A DNA stretch of 35,263 nucleotides, taken from contig MDVS01000076.1 of the NCBI GenBank assembly GCA_001940645.1, positions 1 through 35,263 of the forward strand, read 5' to 3'. Shown one piece after another: positions 26,147 to 35,107 of the stretch. Both the position numbers and the translations under genes were made by a program. This DNA is from Candidatus Heimdallarchaeota archaeon LC_3 (GTDB lineage: Archaea > Asgardarchaeota > Heimdallarchaeia > Hodarchaeales > LC-3). The notes beneath the pieces were generated by a model. That model did no database searches. It was not told the origin of the DNA and saw nothing but the letters and a program-made list of their open reading frames with translations. Each line of letters starts with the position of its first letter. Position 1 is the first letter of the stretch.

Positions 26147-27170
26147 GTGATCATAATACCTCTAAATTTACCACCTGAAGCTCAAATAGCATGGGGCAAA
26201 TATACTGAGGCTAAAACTAATGAAAATAAAGTAAAATTAATGGAGAATTACTTGAAACTCGTTCCTCATCATAAAGGTATGGGTAAACACCTTGCACAAT
26301 GCAAAACCAAACTTGCAAAACTTAAATCAGATCTACAAGCTGAGAAACTTGCAGCCAAATCACGAATTACTGGGGAACGTTGGATGGTTCCTAAAGAAGG
26401 GGACGCTCAAATAGCCTTAATTGGAATTCCTGGATGTGGAAAATCAGCTTTATTAAATTATATTTGTGAACGAGAAGTAACAGAAGAAGGTGAATTTCCT
26501 TTCACTACGCTTAAGCCTACTGTTGGAGCTGCATATGCAAATGGATCCTTATTGCAAATAATTGAATTACCCGGAATTATTGAAAAAGCTTCAGAAGGAG
26601 CCAATAATGGCCCTAGAATATTTGCACAGGCACCTTATGCAGATCTCATCGTATTTGTGTTAGATTTACATGAAAAACCTGTAAATCAATTAGAATTACT
26701 TATCGATGAGCTTCAAAAAGCAAAAATTAAATTAAATGAAGGACATAACAATTTTATTTTTAACAGAACCGGAAAAGGGGGTCATATCATAGTTGGAGCA
26801 GAAAAATACTTTGAATCGGGATTAAGTGGAGTTAAAAGTGTTTTACATCATATAAACTAGTTAATTGTTTAGTTCATTTTTACGAACCTACCACAATTGA
26901 AGAATTGGCTTCTTATATTTCCATGAAATTAACTGTTAAAAAAGGTATAATTATAGCAACGAAGGGAGATCTTTCATGATCAAAGGGCAATTACAAAATC
27001 TTGTTTCAATATGGGCTAAATAAATTAAAAAATATGTTTGAAATTATTCCAGTTTCTTCAAAAATTCAAGTAAAAAAACCATCAGATCTAACAGAGAATT
27101 TTTTTAATCAATTAGATCTAATAAGAGTATTTACAAAGAATGATAATGGAATAGTAGCTGAAAAAGAATC
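26147..27170 (+). pseudogene. Broken DRG/OBG-type GTPase (frameshift, nonsense codon, lost TGS end)
   Basis: The first 237 codons (GTG start) encode the N-terminal helical region and GTPase domain of a DRG-like protein: P-loop 'GIPGCGKS', the 'EGEFPFTTLKP' switch, G3 'LPGI' and 'QAPYADLIVFVLDL'. The frame stops at TAG 26858. A one-base shifted frame from about 26860 continues the family: 'NCLVHFYEPTTIEELASYI', then 'GIIIATKGDLS' with the G4-like element. It is cut by an in-frame TGA at 26977-26979 and goes on through 'FEIIPVSSK' to 'FNQLDLIRVFTKNDNG', the start of a TGS domain. The rest of the TGS domain is absent. Two lesions and a lost end make a pseudogene more likely than sequencing error. 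Confidence 0.75.
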
Positions 27171-27615
27171 TAAACAAATCACTGTAGTGTCCGGCATTTT
27201 AGGAGAAACAATTTTATTACTGTCACTCGTTTATTTTTATATCAATTATTCTGAAATTGGAAACTCAAGGAAATCTCAATTACTACCACCAGAATACCAA
27301 ACATTTGCAATTTCTTCGTTTACATATGGATTTATTGTCCTTTTTATTGGCTTTCTCTTAATTGGTCTATATATTGTATTCCTTTTTACAAGTAAAAAGA
27401 GAATTAAGCAAAACAAACCTGTTTCATCCATTCTATCAAATGAAGGATCTAATCTTAATCAAGAAAAATATTATGAACCAATTCCATCAAAAAAATTTGT
27501 TCTATCTCAAGGAGAGACAAATACTTCCAAAATTGCATATTGTATTGAATGTGGGTATAAATTTGATGTTTTTCGTAATTTTTGTCCCAATTGTGGCGCT
27601 AATATTAGTAAATAG
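27001..27615 (+). CDS. Zinc-ribbon membrane protein fused in frame to a GTPase remnant
   Basis: The open frame has two parts. Residues 1-55 are the last recognisable piece of the broken DRG-type GTPase ('GLNKLKNMFEIIPVSS' to 'DLIRVFTK'). From about residue 58 it becomes a membrane protein with two hydrophobic helices (near residues 62-82 and 103-130), a polar linker and a C-terminal zinc ribbon with two CxxC pairs ('YCIECG', 'NFCPNCG'). The TTG at 27001 is not a convincing start; an ATG at 27034 is available. Either the membrane protein gained a new N-terminus by deletion, or only the downstream part is a real gene. Function unknown. Confidence 0.5.
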   Translation: MFQYGLNKLKNMFEIIPVSSKIQVKKPSDLTENFFNQLDLIRVFTKNDNGIVAEKESKQITVVSGILGETILLLSLVYFYINYSEIGNSRKSQLLPPEYQTFAISSFTYGFIVLFIGFLLIGLYIVFLFTSKKRIKQNKPVSSILSNEGSNLNQEKYYEPIPSKKFVLSQGETNTSKIAYCIECGYKFDVFRNFCPNCGANISK

Positions 27616-27720
27616 TTCCAAAATCTAATTTTATTTCTAAATACATTTTGAAATAGATTTTCAGACTCTTTTTTCAAAGAAGAAAATTCATAATTTTATT
27701 TAATTTAGTTATTTTTTAGA

Positions 27721-28857
27721 ATGAATTGGGAAATACTTGTTTTAACAAAAGATGAGATCCATTTCGGGATTTTAAGAGAATATTTAGTTAGCCAAAAATC
27801 ACGCATGATAATTGGAAGCTTGTTAATGTCAATTGGAGGTATAACGACTTTGACACTAACATTTCTAGGTTTGATAACTGGTTTTGTAATATTTTTATCT
27901 GGTATTATTCTTTTTAGAAATGGGTACAGACGTTTTTCAAATAGCTTAAGTTTGGCAATTTCATTTAATAATAAATCAAAAAAAATAAAAGTAAACATAG
28001 GATTATCCTCAAAAAGTAAACGATTCTCTGACGTTGAGAGAATATTAGTAATGGAAGAGGAAAAACGATTAGATCCATTAAGAACAAGGGCATCTAAAAG
28101 TTTAAATAAGATAAAAAAGTATTTCCTTAGAATAAAATTTATTGATGGTGAATACTTAACCTTAAATGAAACAACAGATATTTTGGAGGTACCTAGCTTA
28201 GTTTTCAAAGCTAAAGTCTTAAATGAGTTCTTTAAAATTGAAACTGGAAATAATTTCAAAATTTTTCAAAATAATTTCCAAATTCCAACTTCAATTCCTT
28301 CATACACGCAAATAATTGGTCATTTATTTAAAAGAAACACCCCAAACATATATAGTGGAGTAATAAGAAAGCAATCTGAAAATAAATATTTGCTTGATCA
28401 TAATTTTCAAGTTTTAAAGGGATCCCTATGGATCTTGGGAAGTATATCATCTTTTTTTGTTTTTATATTAATAGCGGTATTTTATAATCCTTGGAATGGA
28501 ATTTTAATAAATAATTACAACACCAGTCTCCTTCTCACATTGGGTTCTGTGATCATGGCTTTTACAAGTCTATTAATCATACCCGTAATTATTTATAAAA
28601 AACCAAAAGGAACAATATTTGATTTTAAGTCGGGTTTCATGAAATATAAAGAACTCGATAGCAATTCAACAAAACTGAGATTTTCAGATTTCGAATACGG
28701 GAATTTACAAATTTTCAGTAAATTTTCTTTATTAGAATTAGCTACAAATTCATTTTACTTAAGAAAACCGCTAAGAACGACACCAATTATTGAAGAGTTC
28801 AAGAATCTTTTAATAGAGCACAAAATAATCAAAGATTTAAGAGGATTTAAGGTCTGA
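27721..28857 (+). CDS. Membrane protein with duplicated TM-pair plus PH-like module
   Basis: A 378-residue membrane protein built from two similar halves. Each half has a short N-terminal segment, a pair of membrane helices (about 30-68 and 237-293) and a soluble beta-rich domain with a final helix ('VPSLVFKAKVLNEFF' in the first half, 'PIIEEFKNLLIEH' in the second). The soluble parts read like PH-like (bPH) domains seen in archaeal and bacterial membrane proteins. The gene ends in TGA and overlaps the convergent VTC-like gene by 11 bases. No named family is recognised; the function is unknown. Confidence 0.68.
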   Translation: MNWEILVLTKDEIHFGILREYLVSQKSRMIIGSLLMSIGGITTLTLTFLGLITGFVIFLSGIILFRNGYRRFSNSLSLAISFNNKSKKIKVNIGLSSKSKRFSDVERILVMEEEKRLDPLRTRASKSLNKIKKYFLRIKFIDGEYLTLNETTDILEVPSLVFKAKVLNEFFKIETGNNFKIFQNNFQIPTSIPSYTQIIGHLFKRNTPNIYSGVIRKQSENKYLLDHNFQVLKGSLWILGSISSFFVFILIAVFYNPWNGILINNYNTSLLLTLGSVIMAFTSLLIIPVIIYKKPKGTIFDFKSGFMKYKELDSNSTKLRFSDFEYGNLQIFSKFSLLELATNSFYLRKPLRTTPIIEEFKNLLIEHKIIKDLRGFKV

Positions 28858-30520
28858 AATAACTATCTAACTTCGTAGGCTCGATTCCCATATCCTTTGT
28901 TAATTCTAAAGGCTTAGTCATAATTGGTGAAAATTCTTTAAAAAATTGTTCTAGTTCTTGGAATATCTGTTGCTCATTTTCAATCCTTAAACCATCTCTT
29001 GCACCAATATATCTCATTTTACAATAGATATAAACGGTTCCAGTTCCTTCTATCATTGATGTTTTTCGTTCTATTGTTAGTTTATACACTCTACTTGTAC
29101 TTTTAGAAATAACAAGAAATCCATAGCTTCTAAAGAAAGAATCTCCCTCAATTTCAATAGCAGGGTGTAAAATATCACTTAATTCATCATTAGAATCTAT
29201 TTCAACTACTCTCACTGGATGTTCCAATTCTTCTGTAATGTAAAATTCTTCTCCATGAACTAGTTTTATGGGATAACTTTTTGTTGGCAATTTATAAGAT
29301 ATTAATGGTCCTTCAATATTAATCACTAAAGAAGGAGTCGGTACACCTAAATAAGCTGTAACATAGTTCTCTGTTTTTACTAGGACTTTTGGTTCAGGTT
29401 CATATAAATCAAATGTTGGAGATAGTTCAATTAATTGATAAAATCTCTTTGAAATTTGACGGTAATTAAACCACGAATCGTCCACATAAAAATAACCTGA
29501 GATATTCTTACATGTAATTTCCTTCCATAATGCTTGTTTAGCTATGTATCTCTCAGAAACCAAGGTTGCTCCCGTCCATTTTTTAGAAATATAAGCCATG
29601 CATCTATATTTTCCTAAAATATCACTAATATGATCAGTTAATGTTGTTTCAGCTTTTAATTTTAAAGGATCAAGTTTAAATTCTAATCGGCAAAATTTTT
29701 CTCTTTTGATAAATTCAACAACAGATCTAGGGTTTTTTAAGAATTCAATGTGATTCTTTACAATAATATCATAATATTCTACTCCAGGATCAATTGTTAT
29801 TCTTATAACATCTTGAAGTTTCTTAACCTCTGGAACAAGATGTATTCTTTCATATTGAGTCATTATAAAGGGAAATAATGAACTTTGATATTTTGGTCTA
29901 ATTGATTTTTCCAAAAGAGACTTCAATTCAGGTGATAATTTTTCATCTAAATCGCTTTTTTTGGAAAGAAGAGTAATTATATCAGAAAATTTAAGATGAG
30001 CATGTGTTTGATCGGGGTTTAAATCAGTTTTTTTTAATCTACTTTTTGTTTTAAACGTAGAATCTCTTAAAACTCCATCTTCAGAAGCTTTCAGAATCCT
30101 GAAAACTTTATCTCTCGATTTTTTCTTAGAAAGTGAGTCTATTAAATGGGATGGCGTTCTAAGGCTAATCTCTTGAAGACCCATAAGTGTTGCTTCTTGT
30201 TGACTTACTGTTGATTTAATCTCTAATACATCAAATGAAGTCGTGCTATCAAGATTCATTACATTGTTTGCAGGAGTAGTTGTGTATATTCTAGCTTTTA
30301 TTGATAATCCCGGTTCCAATCCCATTAGTGATGAAAAATAAATTGTTTGAGTTATTGGAGATTCTTTATACTCAGTTTTATTGAATCCTAGAGATAAAAA
30401 TTCCTTTGTTAATTCATCTTGATCATGCATATAAAAAATATACCGGAGTTCTGAACGTTCTAAATCAATATTTGGGCTATAGGAAGAAGGATTAGATTTG
30501 GTAACCAATATAAACCCCAT
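28847..30520 (-). CDS. VTC-like triphosphate tunnel protein with C-terminal extension
   Basis: Residues 20-285 carry the signature of the VTC (polyphosphate polymerase) branch of triphosphate tunnel metalloenzymes. Paired basic and acidic strands are visible: 'ERSELRYIF' (21-29), 'SIKAR' (K75, R77), 'VLEIKST' (E100, K102), 'QYER' (Y223, R225), 'IRITID' (R240, T242, D244) and 'RLEFK' (E280, K282). In this fold such strands form a tunnel that binds tri- or polyphosphate and metal. About 270 further residues have no recognisable family. There is no signal peptide or membrane helix, unlike yeast Vtc4. The gene is last in a probable operon with ade and the DUF1015 gene. Polyphosphate synthesis is plausible but inferred. 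Confidence 0.68.
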   Translation of the reverse strand: MGFILVTKSNPSSYSPNIDLERSELRYIFYMHDQDELTKEFLSLGFNKTEYKESPITQTIYFSSLMGLEPGLSIKARIYTTTPANNVMNLDSTTSFDVLEIKSTVSQQEATLMGLQEISLRTPSHLIDSLSKKKSRDKVFRILKASEDGVLRDSTFKTKSRLKKTDLNPDQTHAHLKFSDIITLLSKKSDLDEKLSPELKSLLEKSIRPKYQSSLFPFIMTQYERIHLVPEVKKLQDVIRITIDPGVEYYDIIVKNHIEFLKNPRSVVEFIKREKFCRLEFKLDPLKLKAETTLTDHISDILGKYRCMAYISKKWTGATLVSERYIAKQALWKEITCKNISGYFYVDDSWFNYRQISKRFYQLIELSPTFDLYEPEPKVLVKTENYVTAYLGVPTPSLVINIEGPLISYKLPTKSYPIKLVHGEEFYITEELEHPVRVVEIDSNDELSDILHPAIEIEGDSFFRSYGFLVISKSTSRVYKLTIERKTSMIEGTGTVYIYCKMRYIGARDGLRIENEQQIFQELEQFFKEFSPIMTKPLELTKDMGIEPTKLDSYFRP

Positions 30521-30555
30521 TGTTTTTGTTTAACTGAATTAATATAATGATTTAT

Positions 30556-31839
30556 TTATAACTTAAAATCATCTTCGAACTGTCGTACTACAATTCCTTT
30601 TAATAATTTGGGTTCAAACCATGTACTTTTTGGTGGAACGACTTCTTTCTTAAGTGCTATCTTTTTAATATCAGCTTTCATCATGGGATACAGAATGAAG
30701 GCCATACCATTATTTGCATCAGTAATTTCCTCAATTTCTTCTATTGAAATAATACCAGGAGCATATATTATGCGTTTATTGCTTGCAGGATTTTCTATTT
30801 TAAATATAGGTTCGAAAATGTATCTTTGTAAAATATATGCATCCAATGTCTTAATTACTGATCTTTTTTTCAGAATTTTTTTGTTTGCTTTTAAAAAATA
30901 CCATTTTTTATTATAATATATGCCGAAACATCCTCTATTTGTCGGTTTTTTACTTGAATAAGCACTTTCTAAAATGAAATTTTTCTTTATTTTGGTTTTA
31001 AAATCTTCGAATTGTTTCTCGCTTACGTCCTCAACTATTCTATTAAATTCAATTACTTGAAGTTGACTCACTGGGAAAAGAGTTGATAAAAAATAGTTGT
31101 AGTCTTCTTTTCCATTATGATTTTTGTTTCTTTTCTTTTTCAATTCAGCAAATTTTTGAGCGCTTGCAACTCGATGATGTCCATCAGCGACAAATAGGTG
31201 CTTTACTTCTTTGAAAATTTCAATAAACTTATCAATATAATTAGAGTCGCTTACTTTCCATATTGTATGTTGGATTCCAGTAGTGGCTTGAAAATTTATT
31301 ACTGGAAGTGTGTTAACAACTTTTTGAACAATTTCGTTAATTTTTTGATTGTCTTCATACATTAAATAAACAGGACTAGGACTTCCATCGTATTTTAATA
31401 TTCTATTAACAAATTTGTGAATAGGTTTTTCAAAAATACTCTCATGTCCTAATATTCGTCCTTTCTTCATGTCTTTAACTGATGTTAAACATAGAATTCC
31501 TAATTGGGTATGATAGGTGTCTAAATGTGGGCGATGCATACGGTAAATATAAATTGATTTTTCCTCATCTTGTTTAAATAGCCCTAAACTTATGTAATGA
31601 GGCCAATATTTTTTTGCCATTTCAATTAATCTAGAAGAGTCATGAGAAAGCATTTCAGAGAATATTTCATTTAAGCTGGTAGTGGGATTATTTTTTGGAA
31701 TAAAAACTCCTGAATTTTTTTGATCCATTGTTAAATTAATATCCACCGTTTCTTCTGAAGGATTTATATATAAATCGAATTGGGATTCAGTATGAGGCCT
31801 GAATCCACGAAACGGTTTAATAACTACCATATTAATCAT
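30556..31839 (-). CDS. DUF1015-family protein
   Basis: A 427-residue protein of the DUF1015 family (COG4198), widespread in archaea and anaerobic bacteria and without a firmly established reaction. Hallmarks are the N-terminal 'PFRGFRP', 'GRILGHE' (128-134) and the strongly conserved 'ADGHHR' (218-223), which looks like a catalytic or metal-binding loop. It is cytoplasmic. The gene lies 39 bases after ade and 35 bases before the VTC-like gene on the same strand, so all three are probably co-transcribed. The start could be either of two ATGs (31839 or 31830). Confidence 0.85.
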   Translation of the reverse strand: MINMVVIKPFRGFRPHTESQFDLYINPSEETVDINLTMDQKNSGVFIPKNNPTTSLNEIFSEMLSHDSSRLIEMAKKYWPHYISLGLFKQDEEKSIYIYRMHRPHLDTYHTQLGILCLTSVKDMKKGRILGHESIFEKPIHKFVNRILKYDGSPSPVYLMYEDNQKINEIVQKVVNTLPVINFQATTGIQHTIWKVSDSNYIDKFIEIFKEVKHLFVADGHHRVASAQKFAELKKKRNKNHNGKEDYNYFLSTLFPVSQLQVIEFNRIVEDVSEKQFEDFKTKIKKNFILESAYSSKKPTNRGCFGIYYNKKWYFLKANKKILKKRSVIKTLDAYILQRYIFEPIFKIENPASNKRIIYAPGIISIEEIEEITDANNGMAFILYPMMKADIKKIALKKEVVPPKSTWFEPKLLKGIVVRQFEDDFKL

Positions 31840-31878
31840 ATTTTATAATTCAATATTAAAAAAATTAGGATTGGTTAA

Positions 31879-33699
31879 TTAATTATCAAAAAGATTAATT
31901 AATTGAAATTTGTCTACATCTACCAATCCTTTATCGGTGAGTTTAAGTTTAGGTATTACAGGTAAGGCCATAAATGATAAAGCCATAAAAGGTTCGGAGA
32001 TACCTTCACATAGTTCACTGGATATTGTTTTCATTTTAGTCAATTTATTAGCAATAACTTTCGGAGGATCAGTTGACATCAATCCTGCATATGGTAAGGA
32101 AAGTGATTCAATTACAGTATTAGAAGAATGACCACTTTCTTTTACGATTACTAACCCTCCTTTATTACTTAAAACGGTATTTAAAGCCAATTTCATACTT
32201 TTTGGACTATTACCAAGAAGAAGTAATTGATGTGAATCATGGCATACTGTAGATGCGATCGCTCCTTGTTGAGTGAATTTAAAACCCCGTGCTAATGCTT
32301 TAGAGAAGTGATCTGTTTTTCCATAACGTTCAAGAAGGAAAAAGTAATTTAAATCATTTTTCTCTGCTAAAACCACTTGATTGTTTTCAATAGGAACTTT
32401 TTCAATTATGTGATCAGTTACCACAGAATATTCAAGTGTACCAATTATATGAGTTTGTAGTTTATCTTCCTCTATATCCGCTGGAGCTGTAATATTCATA
32501 TGTGATTCTTCAGGAATAAATTTAGGAGTAATAGTATCCAATGCCCAATCAGGATAGTTAAATTCACCAGATTGGTGTATAAGTAGTTCATTATTATGAG
32601 CGACATGTTTACCTTTACTAATTACATCCATTGCATAAAATTCTTTCAAATTGTTTATTCTTACTATATTTGCAGTTTTACCTGGTCCAACTATACCGAG
32701 ATCTTTTCGTCTAATATGATTAGCGGGATTTATCGTACAAACTTGAAGCGCTTTAATTGGATCTAAACCAACTTCATTTACTAATAAGCGTAAGGAATGA
32801 TCAAGATGACCATCATTTAGTAGATCATCAGCATGACGATCATCGGATGCAATTATTATATTTCTCCAAGGACTATTAGCATTCTTTAATTCTTTTTTAA
32901 TTCCTTTCCCAAGATGAATTAAGTTTTTTGTATATGAACCTTCTCTTAATTGTATATAACATCCAAGTCTTAATTTTTCGACAACTTCAGGTACTTCCAC
33001 ACTTTCGTGACAAGATGAAATACCAGCAGTAAGATATGCTTGTAATTCTTTTCCTGCTAATCCTGGTGAATGTCCTTCACAAAATTTTTCTGCTTCTTCA
33101 GCGAATGAAATCTTTTTTAATACATCTCTATCTCTATAAATGACACCAGGAAAATTCATCATTTCAGCAAGAGCAAAATAGTTTGGATCATTTAATAAGG
33201 GTTTTAAATCTTCACTCATTAAAGTATTCGTACTTGTTTCGAGTCCTGGAGCACTTGGAACACAACTAGGTACTTCCACTAGAAACTCCAAGTTTGTTAT
33301 TTTTGTTTCTTCCGTATAGAGTTTGATTCCTTTGATACCTAATGCATTTCCAATTTCATGAGGATCTACAACAACAGTAGTAGTACCATGAGGGAGAACA
33401 ACAGAAGCAAAATGGCGAGGGGGAAGGAATGTCGATTCTGTATGTAAATGAGTGTCGATTAATCCTGGAATTAAAAAAGAATTCTCACAGTTAATAATTT
33501 TTGAGGAAGAAGAATATTTTGAAATAAGATCAGTACAATCACCTACTCTAACAATTCTGTCTTCCTTAATCGCAACATCAGCTTTATAAATTTCTCCAGT
33601 AACTACATTCACTAATTCGCCGTTAGTTAGAAGTATATCTGGTGGAATTTCACCCATTGCAGAAGCTATTTGCCTATCCAAATCCTCAACAGTTCTCAT
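31879..33699 (-). CDS. ade: Adenine deaminase
   Basis: A 606-residue amidohydrolase that converts adenine to hypoxanthine and ammonia in purine salvage. Metal ligands are visible as H84 and H86 in 'GLIDTHLHTEST', with E179 and H210 in 'FCEGHSPGLAG', H231 in 'SSCHESV' and the Asp pair D286-D287 in 'IIIASDDRHADD'. The C-terminal domain with 'GAIASTVCHDSHQLLLLG' and 'GLMSTDPP' is specific to the Ade family, and the length is normal. It is the first gene of the probable ade-DUF1015-VTC unit; the 5' region is a long non-coding gap with room for a promoter. Confidence 0.93.
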   Translation of the reverse strand: MRTVEDLDRQIASAMGEIPPDILLTNGELVNVVTGEIYKADVAIKEDRIVRVGDCTDLISKYSSSSKIINCENSFLIPGLIDTHLHTESTFLPPRHFASVVLPHGTTTVVVDPHEIGNALGIKGIKLYTEETKITNLEFLVEVPSCVPSAPGLETSTNTLMSEDLKPLLNDPNYFALAEMMNFPGVIYRDRDVLKKISFAEEAEKFCEGHSPGLAGKELQAYLTAGISSCHESVEVPEVVEKLRLGCYIQLREGSYTKNLIHLGKGIKKELKNANSPWRNIIIASDDRHADDLLNDGHLDHSLRLLVNEVGLDPIKALQVCTINPANHIRRKDLGIVGPGKTANIVRINNLKEFYAMDVISKGKHVAHNNELLIHQSGEFNYPDWALDTITPKFIPEESHMNITAPADIEEDKLQTHIIGTLEYSVVTDHIIEKVPIENNQVVLAEKNDLNYFFLLERYGKTDHFSKALARGFKFTQQGAIASTVCHDSHQLLLLGNSPKSMKLALNTVLSNKGGLVIVKESGHSSNTVIESLSLPYAGLMSTDPPKVIANKLTKMKTISSELCEGISEPFMALSFMALPVIPKLKLTDKGLVDVDKFQLINLFDN

Positions 33700-34384
33700 T
33701 ATAATAATTACTCCTTAAAACAAGTCATGAAAGGAATAGAATTTAACTTTTTTTCTAGATAAAAAGATACAAGATAGTATGGAAAACAATAATAACTTGT
33801 CGGTTACGGTTTGTTAAAGAGTTACTTTATCAATTTTTTACTCATTTGGTTTCTGTACTAGTAATATCCTCTGGCTGATACATTACTCAACCCATTTTCA
33901 CATAAAGGTTTTCCACCTTCCAATAATCACTCCAAGGAAAAAAATCAATAAACTGAAAGATAAATTTTCATAGATTTTTCTTCTTCTCTAAAATATCCAG
34001 GTTCTTAGACTTCGTAGTTAACAATACATGTTCTTTTGATATCAGAATTCCAGATATTGTTCAAATATTTGATAAAAATTGAAGAGTGGAATTGATTTTT
34101 ATTTCATAATAATGAAAAGTAATAATATTTTGGTGAAAAATACTAGAAATCAATCCACTACTTCAGACTAAAACATTGATATTTTCCCTTTATTAAGAGA
34201 TATCTCTACCGAATACTCGGTGAATTACCCAATATTCTTTTTTAGATAAATAATGTGATTTATGAGAGTATAATAATCATTAATAGAATTTTAAATATGG
34301 GAAAGAAAAATACAATAGAATTCAAAAATTTAATAACCAAGATTGTTGGGTAATTGTAGAACTATTTTTAGAATTCATAAAAAT
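33700..34384. other. 685-base non-coding gap before ade
   Basis: I see no gene here. It should contain the ade promoter at its left end. A short hairpin 'accga-atac-tcggt' lies at 34208-34221. An imperfect 17-bp inverted repeat (15 of 17 pairs) joins 34223-34239 with 34339-34355. Confidence 0.4.
34223..34355. repeat. Imperfect 17-bp inverted repeat enclosing 99 bases
   Basis: The left arm at 34223-34239 ('aattacccaatattctt') and the right arm at 34339-34355 ('aagattgttgggtaatt') pair with two mismatches. The enclosed segment has no coding content. It could be a tiny non-autonomous element or simply a fold in AT-rich DNA. Confidence 0.3.
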
Positions 34385-35092
34385 TCAAACTCTTCTTCGT
34401 TTAATCCTAGATAAAATAGGGATGCTTAGTAGAGTTAATAAAAATATTTCTAACGGGAATGAACTCGCTACAGGGTCCTTACTAACCCAATTTAACTTAA
34501 AAAGAATTAAATCTCTTCTTCCACCTAAATCACAAGAATAACAATCAGATGTTGTAGGAAAATCATCTGAAAGAGTGTCTCCAATCACAATAATTGTTCC
34601 TTCATTATCAATATATATTTGATTTAGAAACTCTACTGATGATCCACCAATGGTAACTGAACTTAGGAGCTCGTTCTCAGCGGAATAAATACTAATAAAA
34701 CCATTTTCACCTAAAAAATTGTCTACTAAATCCTGTGTCGTTGGAAAATTATTTGAGCCTGTGTAACCAGTAATATAAATATTATTTGAAGGATCCAGAG
34801 CCAATGACCATGCTTCATCATCTGAAGATCCACCTATATAGGTTGAAAAAAGATATGTTGATCCATTTGCAGAGAGTTTTAAGAGGAAAGCATCATAATC
34901 AGTATTAGAACTGTATTTTGTCGAACTTTCAGTTACAAAAAAATCAATTGAATTAGTTACACCAGTTATTACAATGTTATTGGAACTATCAAGTTTCATA
35001 TCGTGAGATTTATCATCACTACCACCTCCTATATAGGTTGAGTAGAGCAAAGTTTTTCCATCGGGAGAGAATTTACTTACAAAAATATCTTG
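34385..35092 (-). CDS. C-terminal part of an SBBP beta-propeller surface protein
   Basis: Reading on the minus strand, about 236 residues contain three SBBP-type repeats: 'YSTYIGG' then 'NNIVITG', 'FSTYIGG' then 'NNIYITG' and 'FPTT', and a weaker third with 'TIGGSS' and 'FPTT'. The C-terminus has a hydrophobic helix ('FPLEIFLLTLLSIPIL') and 'RIKRRRV', an archaeal cell-surface anchor. The repeats remain recognisable up to 'QDIFVSKFSPDGK' at 35092. Further upstream the homology ends, the frame meets a stop at 35122-35120, and no signal peptide is present. The 5' part is therefore missing or inverted. Confidence 0.75.
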   Translation of the reverse strand, partial: QDIFVSKFSPDGKTLLYSTYIGGGSDDKSHDMKLDSSNNIVITGVTNSIDFFVTESSTKYSSNTDYDAFLLKLSANGSTYLFSTYIGGSSDDEAWSLALDPSNNIYITGYTGSNNFPTTQDLVDNFLGENGFISIYSAENELLSSVTIGGSSVEFLNQIYIDNEGTIIVIGDTLSDDFPTTSDCYSCDLGGRRDLILFKLNWVSKDPVASSFPLEIFLLTLLSIPILSRIKRRRV

Positions 35093-35107
35093 AATACATC
35101 CCTTTCT

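Noticed and set aside
27705..28259. 184-codon minus-strand frame
   Set aside because: Fully antisense to the membrane protein with clear TM helices; a shadow frame.
34208..34221. Hairpin accga-atac-tcggt as a terminator
   Set aside because: No gene ends nearby in the right orientation and no T-tract follows.
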